DNA of 64,000 bases. It comes from Blastomussa wellsi (lineage: Eukaryota > Cnidaria > Anthozoa > Scleractinia > Plerogyridae). Position 1 is the first letter of the stretch; each line of letters begins with the position of its first letter. The notes below the pieces were generated by a model, which had not been told where the DNA came from, did no database searches, and saw only the letters and a program-made list of their open reading frames with translations. Location of the stretch: positions 17,554,856 to 17,618,855 of the forward strand of contig OX393571.1 in the NCBI GenBank assembly GCA_947652115.1, in the 5' to 3' direction. Made by a program: the position numbers and the translations under genes. Shown here piece by piece: positions 21,921-33,654 of this stretch.

Positions 21921-22516
21921 TTGACGGGCGCGTCAAACTTTGCCAAGAACTTTTCACAGACTGTCGCCAGTCGTTGCTCAATACAGGTAAAAAATCCATT
22001 CTTGCTGGAAAATGTTGCATGGAAAATCGTTTAAAGTTCTCAAATAGAATTTTAAACCGGCGGTCAAAGGTTGACCAAGCGTAAAATCACACCTGAAAGG
22101 CATACAAAATGAAGGTTTTTGGCATGAAAGACGGGCAGTAAACCTTTGCCTTGAAAGGAATACACTGGCAGTAATTGAGATTATTTTCCTGTTTTTACCA
22201 CATTCAAAACTGTCAAAGATGGTGTAGAGGTAAGTTTCCCAGTTGTCCTTTTGCAAAACTAGTTTTAAAATGACAATAGAAGTTGCAACTTGTGGCTAGT
22301 GGCGAGATTGCTGTTATTGTTTTGGTTACGAACGGGACTTTGAGCGCGATGCTCAACCCGAGTTTGCTGAAGCAGCTCAGAAAGTTGACGGAGAAGAGTC
22401 CTGGCAGAAAGATCGAAATCCCTACGTTCGACTAGTGACGAATTTGTCACTTGTCTTGTTCAAATATGAAATTTATTTAGCCGGGTTCATCATATAAACT
22501 GGTACGTTAATGCCTT

Positions 22517-22546
22517 TTAACCCTTTACTGCCCAAGGGGTCTCCCT

Positions 22547-22593
<47 letters not shown>

Positions 22594-22660
22594 CACGCTT
22601 GGGCAGGAAAGGGTTAAGGGAGATAGTTTTTTAACCCTTTACTGCCCAAGGGGTCTCCCT

Positions 22661-22707
<47 letters not shown>

Positions 22708-22731
22708 CACGCTTGGGCAGGAAAGGGTTAA
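22517..22731. mobile_element. Tandem pair of identical TTAA-bounded MITEs
   Basis: Two 101-bp copies, 22517-22617 and 22631-22731, read as identical and are separated by 13 bp. Each begins TTAACCCTTTACTGCCCAAG and ends CTTGGGCAGGAAAGGGTTAA, so the terminal inverted repeats match at 19 of 20 positions. TTAA at both outer ends and CCC next to it is the signature of piggyBac-type transposition. No transposase is present. Confidence 0.85.
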
Positions 22732-23320
22732 AATTGCTGAGTGGCTTTCGTTCGGCCAGGTGCGTTCAATGCACGTATAAACAATACAAACCGAATATTT
22801 CTTATTTGTAATGTAAAACAATAGGACTGATCATGAGTGTAGTCCAGTTCAGCACGACACAAAGTCCTATTATCAATTATTCACTATAACAAAATGCGAA
22901 AAAACTTCAGCAAAGCGAAACCTATTGACGATTTATCATCACTATGATAAAAAGTTCCAGGAATCAAGGAGTCAAGTCTAGCCTTTATAAAAACTTCGGT
23001 TCTGAAAGTGCACCCGGAAGCCATCTAGTTTCTATAATCCAAGTTAAATTCAGAAAAAAAATATATTTGTGAAGTAAATTTTATACATTTTTCCCACTCA
23101 GTGATAAATTCAAAATAAATGAACAAATGACAATAATTGATTTTTTATGATATCCACAACTGGGTCAAATGAAATTTTACTGCATATGTTCGCTATGAAC
23201 TCACGGGAGAGTTTCAAGGAAAACAACAGACTTGGAAGCGCTGGAGCTTTGACCTAACACTCCCTCATAAAAATGCACATGTTAAATGAAAACTCCATGA
23301 CTACCAGAAATTGATAAAAT

Positions 23321-23474
23321 AGACACTTTGCATAAATGGCGCTCAAAATTTGAATAACAATACTTTGTACACCTTAGCCTCGTTTGGAGACAAAGAACTT
23401 TTTAACGTGAATATGAGGCTTAGGATGTATAAGTATTGCTATTCAAATGCAGACGCCATTTATGCAAAGTGTCT
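23321..23474. repeat. Foldback repeat, about 154 bp
   Basis: AGACACTTTGCATAAATGGC at the left end is exactly inverted at the right end (GCCATTTATGCAAAGTGTCT). Interior pieces (TTTGAATAACAATACTTTG against AAGTATTGCTATTCAAAT) also pair. It is a non-coding MITE-like palindrome upstream of asf1. Confidence 0.85.
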
Positions 23475-23740
23475 ATACAGGAATAGTTATAAATATTTAA
23501 GAATCCAAATTAAATAACCGTGAAAACAACCACGTAGTGACTGAAAATCTCTCGAAAACATTTACAGCCAAATGTACGAATAAAGCAAATTGACATGAAA
23601 AACAATTTTATTTAACTAAGCCTCCGGGTATTTAGCACTACTTCAAGGTGATGTCTACAGAAAGGCAGGGAACTGAACAAGTAGGGGGGGGGGGGGGGGA
23701 GTCGCGGGAAGCTCTTGAACGGGTTTACACAATCTTGGAC

Positions 23741-23910
23741 AATAGGCCGTTTGCACGACCCAGTCACATGGTACAAAATAACACCCTGCTGGTGAGCAAG
23801 CTACGCGCTGGGACAGCCAAAACAAAGCAACTTCATGTCCCAGAGCGTCGCTTGCTCACCAGCAGGGTGTTATTTTGTACCATGTGACTGGGTCGTGCAA
23901 AGGGCCTATT
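23741..23910. repeat. Long near-perfect foldback repeat
   Basis: The arms AATAGGCCGTTTGCACGACC and onwards (CACATGGTACAAAATAACAC, CTGCTGGTGAGCAAGC) are inverted in the right half, ending GGGTCGTGCAAAGGGCCTATT. About 75 bp pair on each side of a loop of about 20 bp around 23820. A 15-base G run lies just outside at about 23684-23699. It would form a stable hairpin if transcribed. Confidence 0.88.
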
Positions 23911-24659
23911 ACTGAGAAGAACAGAAATATTTTGTGAAAAAAAAAGTTATGTATACGACTGATTAATTTCTACTTTTTATAATTTTATTTATTACTTAGT
24001 AATAAAGAGAAATCAAGAAAATATTCTATGTTAACAAATTCTACACAGGTTTTCTCATTGTTTATCCAAATTTCTTGGCTGTTTATATTTCATTTCAAAA
24101 AAACATAAATAACACAATGATTGTACAAAAACATAACCGTCTTTGCATGTAAAAACATTTTCACAGTGCCAAAGAGTCAGTAGCTTTAAACTGGTGAAAA
24201 TCAGCTCGATTAAACGCTCCATGCATGTAGTCGCATTTACCAGCGGCAAACCAATTTCATTTATTTGATTACAAACGTTTTTCAACAAATGACGAAAATA
24301 TGAACGCTGCTGGTAATACGGAATTTGCTCTGTGCGTCGACGAAAGGTGTTTCACTGAATATCAATTCCTCTGGACTGTGAATGTGATTGAAGCTTTGAG
24401 CCCCATCTATTTCAACGAACACTGAAAGGTCTGAACTTCCTGTAAGTTGCTTCAACCAAGCCTAAAGACCGGTTACTAACTACCCCACTGCTTGTTAGGT
24501 ACCGAGCCTCGTTCTCTTGACGTCGCGTAACTGAAAAATAGTAAAAAATAATTAACTAACTTTCACCGTACCTAATAAAATATATATTGATACCGCCTGG
24601 CACCAGGGAGCGCAAACAAGGAGTCTAGGATAGATAAATGGTTTTCAGCTGCAGGGGTG

Positions 24660-25330
24660 GGTGACTGTAAAAAATATTTTGATAGCTATTTTATCGTAAC
24701 GATAAAACACTGCGATAAAATTGAAAAACTTAAAACCATTTTGATTTAAAAAAACAAACGTTTCGACGTTCGCTTGACGTCATTATCAAGTCAACTGAGT
24801 GAATAAAATGAGTACAAATTTAAATATAAACTAAGAAATCCTAAGGGACACGACTGAAGAGAGAACAATGATAAAAATTCTAAAAAATGCTAAAAATATA
24901 TGATATAAAATATTCGCACGCAAAGAGTCACGTAAAAAGTATAGCACGAATTGAGTATTTCTGTGTATGTTTAACACAGGGCTCAGTTCCTTAATGAATA
25001 GCATTTCAAAAACTAAACAATCAAACTTCTATCTGCATTTCTTCAAAAGAGAAAATTGTTCGTCCTCTAAAGCAGGCTTCGTAAATCCATGCTCCTCTAT
25101 GTTCCTGCCGATTGCCGAGTATTTGTGTTCACTGATGCGTTGGTGTAAATGTCGGGTTGTGTACCCGACATAATCTGCGTCACACAGATTACATTGGAAT
25201 TTATAAACCGCGCATTGATTGCTAACAATAGGGGGCTTCTTCTCTTTCGGAGCGAGAACTTTGCCAATCTTCTTACTCTGGAAAACATATAGGCAGGAGT
25301 CGATAGGACATATAGGCAGGAGTCGATCGA
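24660..25330 (-). pseudogene. Decayed Penelope-like element 3' end (GIY-YIG endonuclease fragment)
   Basis: Read on the - strand from about 25260, the frame gives CAVYKFQCNLCDADYVGYT followed by RHLHQRISEHK, the GIY-YIG-type endonuclease core found at the C-terminus of Penelope-like retroelements. It continues EEHGFTKPALEDEQFSLLKK, meets an in-frame TAG, and resumes LFIKELSPVLNTQKYSIRA, the usual end of these proteins. The reverse transcriptase part is missing. About 170 bp further on lies a hammerhead-like segment (24757-24790). A 22-bp tandem duplication (AGGCAGGAGTCGAT-containing) lies at about 25282-25325. The fragment lies on the same strand as, and about 140 bp beyond, the stop of the 430-residue gene, so it may be transcribed in that gene's 3' UTR. 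Confidence 0.8.
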
Positions 25331-25469
25331 TTGGGTTGGCAAATATCTTATTTTGTCTTAACAGGTAAAATTAGCAAAGCCCCGTCAACCCCGATACTTT
25401 TCAGTAATACCGGGTCCAAATCCAATAAAAAAAATAATTGTAAACTGTTAAAACTATTTTAAAACTATT

Positions 25470-25950
25470 TTATTTTTTTTTCTTGATATTGTAGTCACGC
25501 CAGATACGAACCTTAAGAGACTCTTTGAAAGCGGCAAAGCTGTTTCTCGTTTCAAAGCTGTTGTCAAGACTACGTGATCTATTTCGGTGTCTAGGAACTC
25601 TCAGTGAAGCCAGTGACGTCATTGTGCTTTCTCCTTTTATGGAATCAGCTGGTTGTTCCTCTGCTACCATGTCTAAACTTCTACGACGCAAGGCTCGACC
25701 AGCAGACGGAAGGGAGCCTCGTCTGGATGCCAACATATACCTAGCTTCCTCAAGACTCGACTGAAATAAACAGATAAGTAAATAAAAATAATATACAAAA
25801 ATTATATATTGATTCGACAACAAATTTATTTATCCCTTATTTTTTTAAATTAAATTAAATTACAGTAACATTAAATAATAATTAAGTTAAGAATAAGGGT
25901 AACTGACAACCTGAAATAACCTGAAATAGTTATAAATGCCAGGTTGCCCG

Positions 25951-26018
<68 letters not shown>

Positions 26019-29000
26019 CAATTTGAACTCGGTAGCTAACTAAAGTAAACACACACAAACACATTAAATACCACAACAGAATGTTAAATAAATCGATTTC
26101 TATTGCTTGTCGTTCAGTTGAAGAATTTAAAAGGCAATATCAAACAATTAATTAATCAGTCCAGCTGAATAGTCAATAAGTCAATCAATCAATTTTTCCA
26201 TCCCTGGGTATCGCAACTGGGTCCCTATCACAAGAAAATTTATCGAAGTGCTAAAAGGAATAAATTTTGTGTTCAAAAAATAGTTCTCGTACCTCGGTTG
26301 GCATTAGGAATCGGGGATCGAAAACTGAATCTCTCTCCTTGCTCAGCCGAGTCTCCCCATCCTGACAAACGATAATGCTGGGCACTTCGTGGACAGTATG
26401 GCGCCTCATGTCAGTATTTATTAGCGTAGGCAATGAAAACTTTCCTTTACCCCGATTGCATGGTGTGACCGCTCTAGCATGATTACTGGTTGTTGCGTGT
26501 CTCAAATCCTTTGACAGTGTAGTTTCAATAATTGTTAACTGATCGGTGCTGTTATCTACAGCACCTGTCGAACCACGCCGTTTTAAGAAAATTGCACTTC
26601 TGGAGAATTCGTCATCGGAAAATTCTTCCTCTTCCTTATTGTTATTATGATTAAAAGAGAGTTGACTGACATCTTCTGTTATGGTCAATTGACATTCTGA
26701 TCTGTCGTCATCGGTGGAATTATTCGATTCCATTTCCATTTGTGAGTCTTTATTCATAAAATCGGTTTCAACTCTGTATTCCAAATCGATCACTTTCAGC
26801 CTGTTTTCTGTCCTCCTCGGACACCTTTTACCAGCTTTCCTTGGAATTTTTGGAAGTATTAAAGTTGTGTTGTTGTCCTTGGTAGGAAAATGGTTGAGAG
26901 GAAAATAGCACGCGCGTGAACTTTCAACATCCAGCCACTCGATATTCTGATTGTTATCGTCGATAACGTCTGTCGAGAGTCTTTGGGTGATCAAAAACGG
27001 AACGCTCTTTCTTCTACTGCCGGTCCACACCACCTCTGTATGCTGAAAACAAAATACAGAAATTATTCGTAGGATTTAGAATTTCAACCTCAAAATAACG
27101 CACTGTGAATAATTCACCAAGTTAATGAATATGCAAATCAACGAGTGCACGTTTTTGTGATGTGCGCTGACTGTTTGTATTCCTTTTCAAGACTTTCATC
27201 GATTTCCTTTTTACAATAGTGCGCCTACTTGTTTTCAACAAGTTTCGGCTGGTCATTTCTTTGACATTCCATCGATATAGCTACGTTTGACTCTAAGCAT
27301 TTACGCCACTTCATCATGTCAGAAAAGTTTTTTCACCGAACAGAAACCACGATTAGGCTATAGAGATCATGGATCAACTTATTATTAGCGTTAATTGGCG
27401 AATTCCAAAATCTACCAGGGCACCTGAATCAGTGAGTTTCTAAAGGCATACGATCTGCGCCCGCCTTGATGTATAGTTGGCCAGAACTAACGCTTTTTTC
27501 TTACAGTCAATGTATGAAAATATTTTCCCAGACACTGAGTTTGAGTCATTTTGTGCCTGATCGAACAGAGTCGAGGAACATCAATCTCGCTTAAGATAAA
27601 GCTCTATTATGCAAAATTGATCAACAATAGAAATGACAGGCATTTTCTAATCCAAATCATAACCTAATTTGATAGGCAATTTTTATAAATACATCTACCT
27701 GGCTCGAGAAGTCGATAATTTAAATAGCACCGTATTTTTGTTTTTTTTAGGATATATTGCAAGCAAAAACAAGCAACTGAGTCGCATCATGTAGACAAAG
27801 CCTTTGAAAATCTAAATAATATTTTTTCTTGGAGTCCAATATAATAAGATCATGCTTGTTGCCGCTACGTATATCTAATTAGGTTCAGCGAGCAAAAATA
27901 TGAAGCGTATTTAAACCTCTTTTTCATGGATGACCCAGGAATCGATGCCACAATGTGATAATTCTAGCTCTGAAAAGCTCGATATAATTAGACATAGGTA
28001 AATAGAAAGCTGCTAATTTCTGATAAAGGGCAATCATTGAATTGCCTTTCTCGACTGGAAGCTTGACTCTGCAAATGCGAGGTATGAAGTTTCATAAAAA
28101 TTGGCATTTCCTCAGATATACGTTTCAGTACAAGAATTCAATTCATATAACTTAACATAAATTCAACGAAAATTAAAACTTATTTGGATTGCAATTTGGA
28201 AATATAATCAGGTGAAAAATGAAATTATTTATTTTGTCTATCACTGTTTGCGTCTTCAAACTGAATTGTGCCGCCCGTCGGAGCTCAATATGAATTTCAA
28301 TTTGTGGACGAAGTTCTCTCTGGCGATCGGAAAGCCAAAATCTGCCCAACTTGTTACCTTACAGCTACCGAGAACAAATCGACCACCCCTGCCAGTAAAT
28401 GTAAGCTTCCACCCGTGTTCAATTTTAAAAGAACTGAATAACAAGATCAATTTCTTTTTTGGAAACCTCATTGGCTTACAACGTATGAAAAATATGCCTC
28501 CGGGTATTTTTTTGAATTATTCAACAATTCACTGATCGGGATTAAAAACAAATTGACCGACTTACCTTGGCGAAAGCCAGTGTGGTGCCAATAAAATTGT
28601 TTGAAAGTAAACCTTAAAGAACTGCCATCAGTGTTTATTGTTTTCTAAGTTTTAATTTCGCTTTTCTCCTGTTGTTTAGCCACGGTACTATAAAAGACGG
28701 CGATTCCACTGACTCGTACATCGAACGGAAAACAGACAGTTCTGTATTTTGCCACCAGCTGAACTTGGCCTGTTTTTGATTTGGCATTTAAGCGCTTGGC
28801 CCAGTGTTTACATTTCGCTAATGCTTTCGGTGGCATATGTAGCGTCCGAATTGGATTTCCGGAGATACATGTACATATATTTTCGTTTACATGTGAGACC
28901 GGTGAATCATGTAGTAAAAAAGGGGTTTACCTTACCGAGTAGCAGTTTCAGTCCAGCACTATAGGAGACTTTGTAATAACCATCGACGCACTGCACAAAC

Positions 29001-32000
29001 ACACACGTAAGTATTGGCGTATCAGTCGCCTAGCGCGATGGGTATTTTTCCTTTTAGCTCAGGCCTTTAGGAAGTGAAAACCTCGCAGTCAGAGCTGGAA
29101 CAGGTGTTGGCGATAAAAATAGCTTATTTGCCCAATGTAGATAATCCCTTAATACTTTTTTTTGTTTATTGTCGTATTTTTTTTTCAGCTATTCCGATTC
29201 AAGTTGCCTATATAGTCAAAATAAGCTAAGAACAATAATAAATTATGACTTCTCTTGGCAAAGAAAAAAAAGAAAAGAAAAGAGAGAACTCTCTTCAGTC
29301 GTACGTGAATAGCGCTTGGCGAACCTAAGCTGACAAACCGAGTGGGATAAGAAAGATTGGCACGTGATTGAACGTAAGGAAAAGATGCAAATTAAAATAA
29401 ACTCAGTAGCCGGGCAGATGTTGGGCAAAAGAAAATTTACACAGGAAAATTCGGAAGCACGTAAACGCAACTACTATTGTCCCAACCAGGGTTTTTAGAT
29501 TTGTTAAGCATTGCATTCGTGATATACATGTTTTTGAACAACGGTTAATTTTTTTCACTACCTCCAGTTGAAAAAATACCTCTTTTATTCATACGAATGA
29601 CATAACTCATTAACGGAGTGCAGGTGCTATCTTAGACATCTAAACCTGCAAATTATAGAATCAAAATGTAATTCTGTGACGCTTTAGCGGTTTCCCAGGC
29701 ATAGCCACAAGTGAGTCTAAATCCCAATGTGGAAATATTTTAGTTTATAAGTTGAGAATGTAAACTGAATTATTTTGTCTTTTTAGTTTTATAATTTATG
29801 TTTAGTCCTAAAGCCTTTACGTACACTATTAAAGCCGCAATACTGACTACTATTCAAATGGCCAATCTGTTGGCTCAAGAAGGAAATAAGTGTAAAATGC
29901 ATGAAGCCTTCAACGTGTGAAGAAATTATTAGCTTGAAAAATGCACATGAGCCTTTCAGCCACTGCTACTTTCTGCCTTTTAAAAGCAAACCAGTGTCAT
30001 TAAGTCTTCGTGTTTAAGTTTAATTTGCTTTCTGCAGTTCCTCAGTGTTTGGCCCATCCTGTCGGGTATCTCACTACGTATAATTTGGTTTTATCAACTG
30101 GGTTGATAATGTGAATTGGCCACCGTAAAGAGATTCAAGAGCTGACGTTTCGAGCGTTAGCCCTTCGTCGGAGCGAACGTCAGCTCTTGAATCTCTTTAC
30201 GGTGACCAATTGACATTATCAACCCAGTTGATAAAACCAAATTATATTGTTATACTTCCCACCGACGCAGCACCACAGTTTCTTAAGAAACTTACCCCCT
30301 CTATCTTACTACGTAGCTGACGTAGTATGAAATGGAAACGGATGGATATGAAATATCAACGGATTGCCAATACTGAATATTCATGCATGCTTTTTTTCCA
30401 TAATTGTTTTTCAAGTTTAAGGTTTATTTGTTGATGATATTACTGTAAGGACAGAACATGAACACGCGTGCATATATTCTTACTTACAGATTTATCGTCT
30501 TGCCTGCCGTACAAAGTTCCCTCGCTTATAGCAGTCTCCACTCCTTCTAACCAGCGGTTTATTCTTCTACCGGTGGAGCCCAATTCCTTGTCCTCGGGCA
30601 TGTCAAGTGCTGTCTGATCTACAATATACAAAAATCTGAATATCGGTTTGGTGTCTTGGAAATCGTAACAAGGAAGTGGAAAGCCGAGGATACCCAAGAT
30701 CGCAATGCCAATACGTTAAAAAATATCTGAAAAAAAATCAAAATACCGAGCCAGAAATCGACCAAATACCGATACCGCACTTATAATGATAACATCTACT
30801 TACTTAATGCGTTATGGTCATTTTGGCAATTCGACGGTGACGTAACTCATATTTTTTTTGCTATTTTTGGTTAATGTAACTTTAGTATTGGACGGGAGGA
30901 TGCACAGGAACGGTACCGCAATAACGAGAATGATCTTTTACCAATCGAACACCGTCAGCCAAAAGGATGAAAAACCGCATACCACAGGGCTAGATGATAC
31001 CGGAATACCACACGTTAAAAATACCGCTTGAACAAAAGCTCAATACCGCGATACCCCTTCTGACTCCCCTTCTATAAGTTCCTCCTTTTCACCAGATGCT
31101 ATTTATAGCATTCAAAAGTTTCGAACTTGAAAACTGTGCATAATTTGTTAAACGATCGAATCAGAAGGGGCGTGGGTCTATTCCTGGGTCACTTCCTGGG
31201 TAGACACCACAAAATGACATGAAATGCATGGCCAGAACGAGTTGACGCGATGCAAATCAGTTGTGACGTTCTCCCATCTGAGGACAAAGTGTATACCAAA
31301 AAGCATTACCATTAAAGAGAGCGGGGGTGAATAGATTCGCGGATCAACAGACATGGTTGCGGATTTCAGCGAAAACGTAAGCGGATTCGCGGATTTCGAA
31401 AATGCAGTGGATCACGGATTAGCTGATAAGTTTAGCTCGAATTCCAGACTCTGCATGCCATGAAGTTCGTGACCCTGGCGTATCTTCAGTCTTTGTCTCA
31501 GTATTATCGTTTAGTCCATTTTCTGTTTGGACGAGACCCAAACCACCGGTTTACATTAAAAGGGAAGGGGGGGGGGGGGGGGGGGGTTGAACGAAAACAG
31601 CCGGTGGCGGCTTGACGGATTTGGCCAGAAAAATAGCATGGATTGGCGGATTCGCGTACCCCTATTCACCCCAAACATTAAAGAAAGTCGGAGACACATA
31701 AGCGAATAATCGCAATCATTATAAAATTTACGTTTATCCAATAAGATAAGCACATTGTCTTTTGATATCTTTTGGTTTCATCATGCTTGACTGAGTAATG
31801 ACCTGGATAAAATTTAGATAATTAGTAGATGGCGCAGCATTCAAAAGTCTCCAAAACTAATCCAAGTTGATTATGCGGTTACCAAAATAGACCATTTGGT
31901 AGCAGATATTGTTTTGTTCACAATAGACAGAGGGCCGTGATAATAAACACGAATTAAAATTACACTTTATCAGATTCTTATTTGTCTTCTAGGATCGGAG

Positions 32001-33437
32001 AAGCGGTTGAATGATGTGCCGCGAACAAGGAAACCATTATTTTGTGACATATGCGTTGCCTTAATTGAGTGTTTGGTTTACGCATGGTAATAATTATGTG
32101 CTAACACTGAATAAACATCGTTTTATTGTTTTCAGAAAGTTTCTTGATTGCCATGTGGTCAACCAAAGGCCAGTCATTACGTTACACAACGATTCGCTCC
32201 TACGAAGGGCTAACGGTCGAAACGTCAGCTCTCGATTCTCTTTACGGTGGGCAATTTACATTATTAACCCAGTTGATAAAACCAAATTATATTGTTATAC
32301 TTCCCACCGACGCAACACCACAGTTTATTTAGAAACTTACCCCCTCGTTACATAAGCGCACGAGTGCGAGCATTTACTGATTAGGCATGGTCGGCAATGT
32401 TATCACAGTTTATCGCGTTCTTGGCGCTCAGTCAGATAATTTATGTGACTTTTTTGTATAGATCAAAGACAACATTAGACTGCCTGATAATAACAATTAA
32501 AGACTGACCGATAATAACCGAAACGCAATGAAGTCCATTTAAAAGAAACTATTTACACCACCTTGAGGAATTTTGAAACTCCAGGCTTATTTTAGGCTTG
32601 TCGTACTTTTGATAAATAATGACGTAATAATTTGCCGGTAAGACTGAAAAATAAGCATCGCGATCAGTGTCGAAGTAACGGTTTGCCCGGTGTGGGCGGC
32701 TTGACGGCACGGCGTGTTTCAGTTCAAAAAACAACAGACTTAAAGCCAATACACTGACAGAACTTCAGACATATACAGAGGCAGAGAAAATAGAGTTAGC
32801 GAGCTCGAATAGCCGTCGAAATACTCAGTAGCATATATCCGTGAGTGTCATGTTAAGTTTTATAAACATTTCTTAGCTGTCATTAACTACCGGGCATAAA
32901 AAGATTCGGAGATTGTGAAATCATATGAACCCCCAGAATGAGGTTAGACAAATCGGATAAATCCTGTCAGAGTATTTCGATTTTCGCTCACCTTCAAAGT
33001 AAGTTGCTCCTTGCGCCATACGCACAAAATAACGAAAGCCCTTTCTGGTCCGTTCCCTCGAGACCTGAGGCTCAATGAGGTCCTCAATATAAAGTGACTG
33101 AAAAGTTCATCAGATATCACAATAGCCGACTTTGAATGATAGTTCTTTTAAACGAACTGGTCTTTGTTTGTGTTGAATCTGGGCTTAATTGTCATTTCAA
33201 AAAGATTTTTATGACCAAAATAGTAAAAACAGACCCTATTTCCTCAGTATGGTTCAAACTAATCATGTCTGATATACTGTTCCGGAAGGTTTTAAATCAA
33301 CTTTTCTGTTAAATTGGTTTCTTTTGTTGAAATTACATTGCTATTCGTTTAGACGGTATAGTTAAACAAAAAATATTCTTTTCCTCTGGGTTCGTTTGCA
33401 ATAAGTATAATGTTAGCCATACCTCTTTGTCGACCAT
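25470..33437 (-). CDS. Unrecognised 430-residue protein, five exons
   Basis: Exons on the - strand: 33437-33423 (five codons, MVDKE), 33097-32992 (SLYIEDLIEPQVSRERTRKG, then FRYFVRMAQGATYFE), 30618-30488 (DQTALDMPEDKELGSTGRRI, then NRWLEGVETAISEGTLYG), 27042-26293 (250 codons) and 25760-25470 (stop at 25470-25472). All splice phases agree. I recognise no domain. Residues 6-84 look ordered, while the rest is polar and probably disordered. An acidic run (NKEEEEFSDDEF) precedes a basic half with SRRGSLPS, RRRSLDMV and NRSRSLDNS, which look like basophilic kinase sites, and the end is Lys-rich (IKKKK). No signal peptide or membrane segment is visible. The tiny first exon is the least certain part; it was chosen because it is the nearest ATG with a phase-0 GT donor. 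Confidence 0.72.
25955..26016. repeat. (AT)n microsatellite
   Basis: About 31 uninterrupted AT units in the last intron (25761-26292) of the 430-residue-protein gene. Confidence 0.97.
27043..30487. other. Long intron of the 430-residue-protein gene
   Basis: About 3.4 kb between exons 30618-30488 and 27042-26293. The left two thirds hold nothing I can identify. At the right end is the palindromic element at 30070-30315. Short open frames such as 28212-28535 and 28645-28836 show no domain or splice context. Confidence 0.6.
30070..30315. mobile_element. Palindromic element A, copy 1, with hammerhead-like core
   Basis: The arms read TAATTTGGTTTTATCAACTG, then GGTTGATAATGTGAATTGGC, then CACCGTAAAGAGATTCAAGA, and are repeated inverted to the right, ending with a CTTCCCACCGACGCAGCACC tail. 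The inner segment GCTGACGTTTCGAGCG, then TTAGCCCTTCGTCGG, is the complement of a hammerhead-like core (30144-30172). The same family recurs at 32190-32345, 47916-48017 and 51950-52340. Confidence 0.8.
31319..31675. mobile_element. MITE with GGGGTGAATAG inverted ends
   Basis: GGGGTGAATAG (31324-31334) and CTATTCACCCC (31662-31672) form inverted ends. The 9-base direct repeat CATTAAAGA lies just outside (31310-31318 and 31676-31684) and would be the target duplication. The interior repeats GGATTCGCGGATTTC-like units and has a 20-base G run at 31567-31586. The element lies in the intron between exons 32992 and 30618 of the 430-residue-protein gene. Confidence 0.6.
32190..32345. mobile_element. 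Palindromic element A, copy 2 (single arm)
   Basis: One arm only: GATTCGCTCCTACGAAGGGC, then TAACGGTCGAAACGTCAGCT, then TCTCTTTACGGTGGGCAATT, then the CCAGTTGATAAAACCAAATT motif and the CTTCCCACCGACGCAACACC tail. It carries more differences than copies 1 and 4, so it is older or degraded. It lies in an intron of the 430-residue-protein gene. Confidence 0.8.
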
Positions 33438-33654
33438 GGTACAGTCAGGTACAGCTGCTCCAGTTCCCCAACAATTCAAATACTGACCCTTACTGCCCCT
33501 AATCACTTTTTTGCGATAAGAAATTTAACACTCAGTGTAAAAATGCAACCAATGTAAATCACGCAATCGGCCGGAGAAGACTGATGAGCATTACTATAAA
33601 ACGCTTAAAGTTATTAATCGCGTGATACTATTAGCAGTTTAACTAAAGCAGTTA

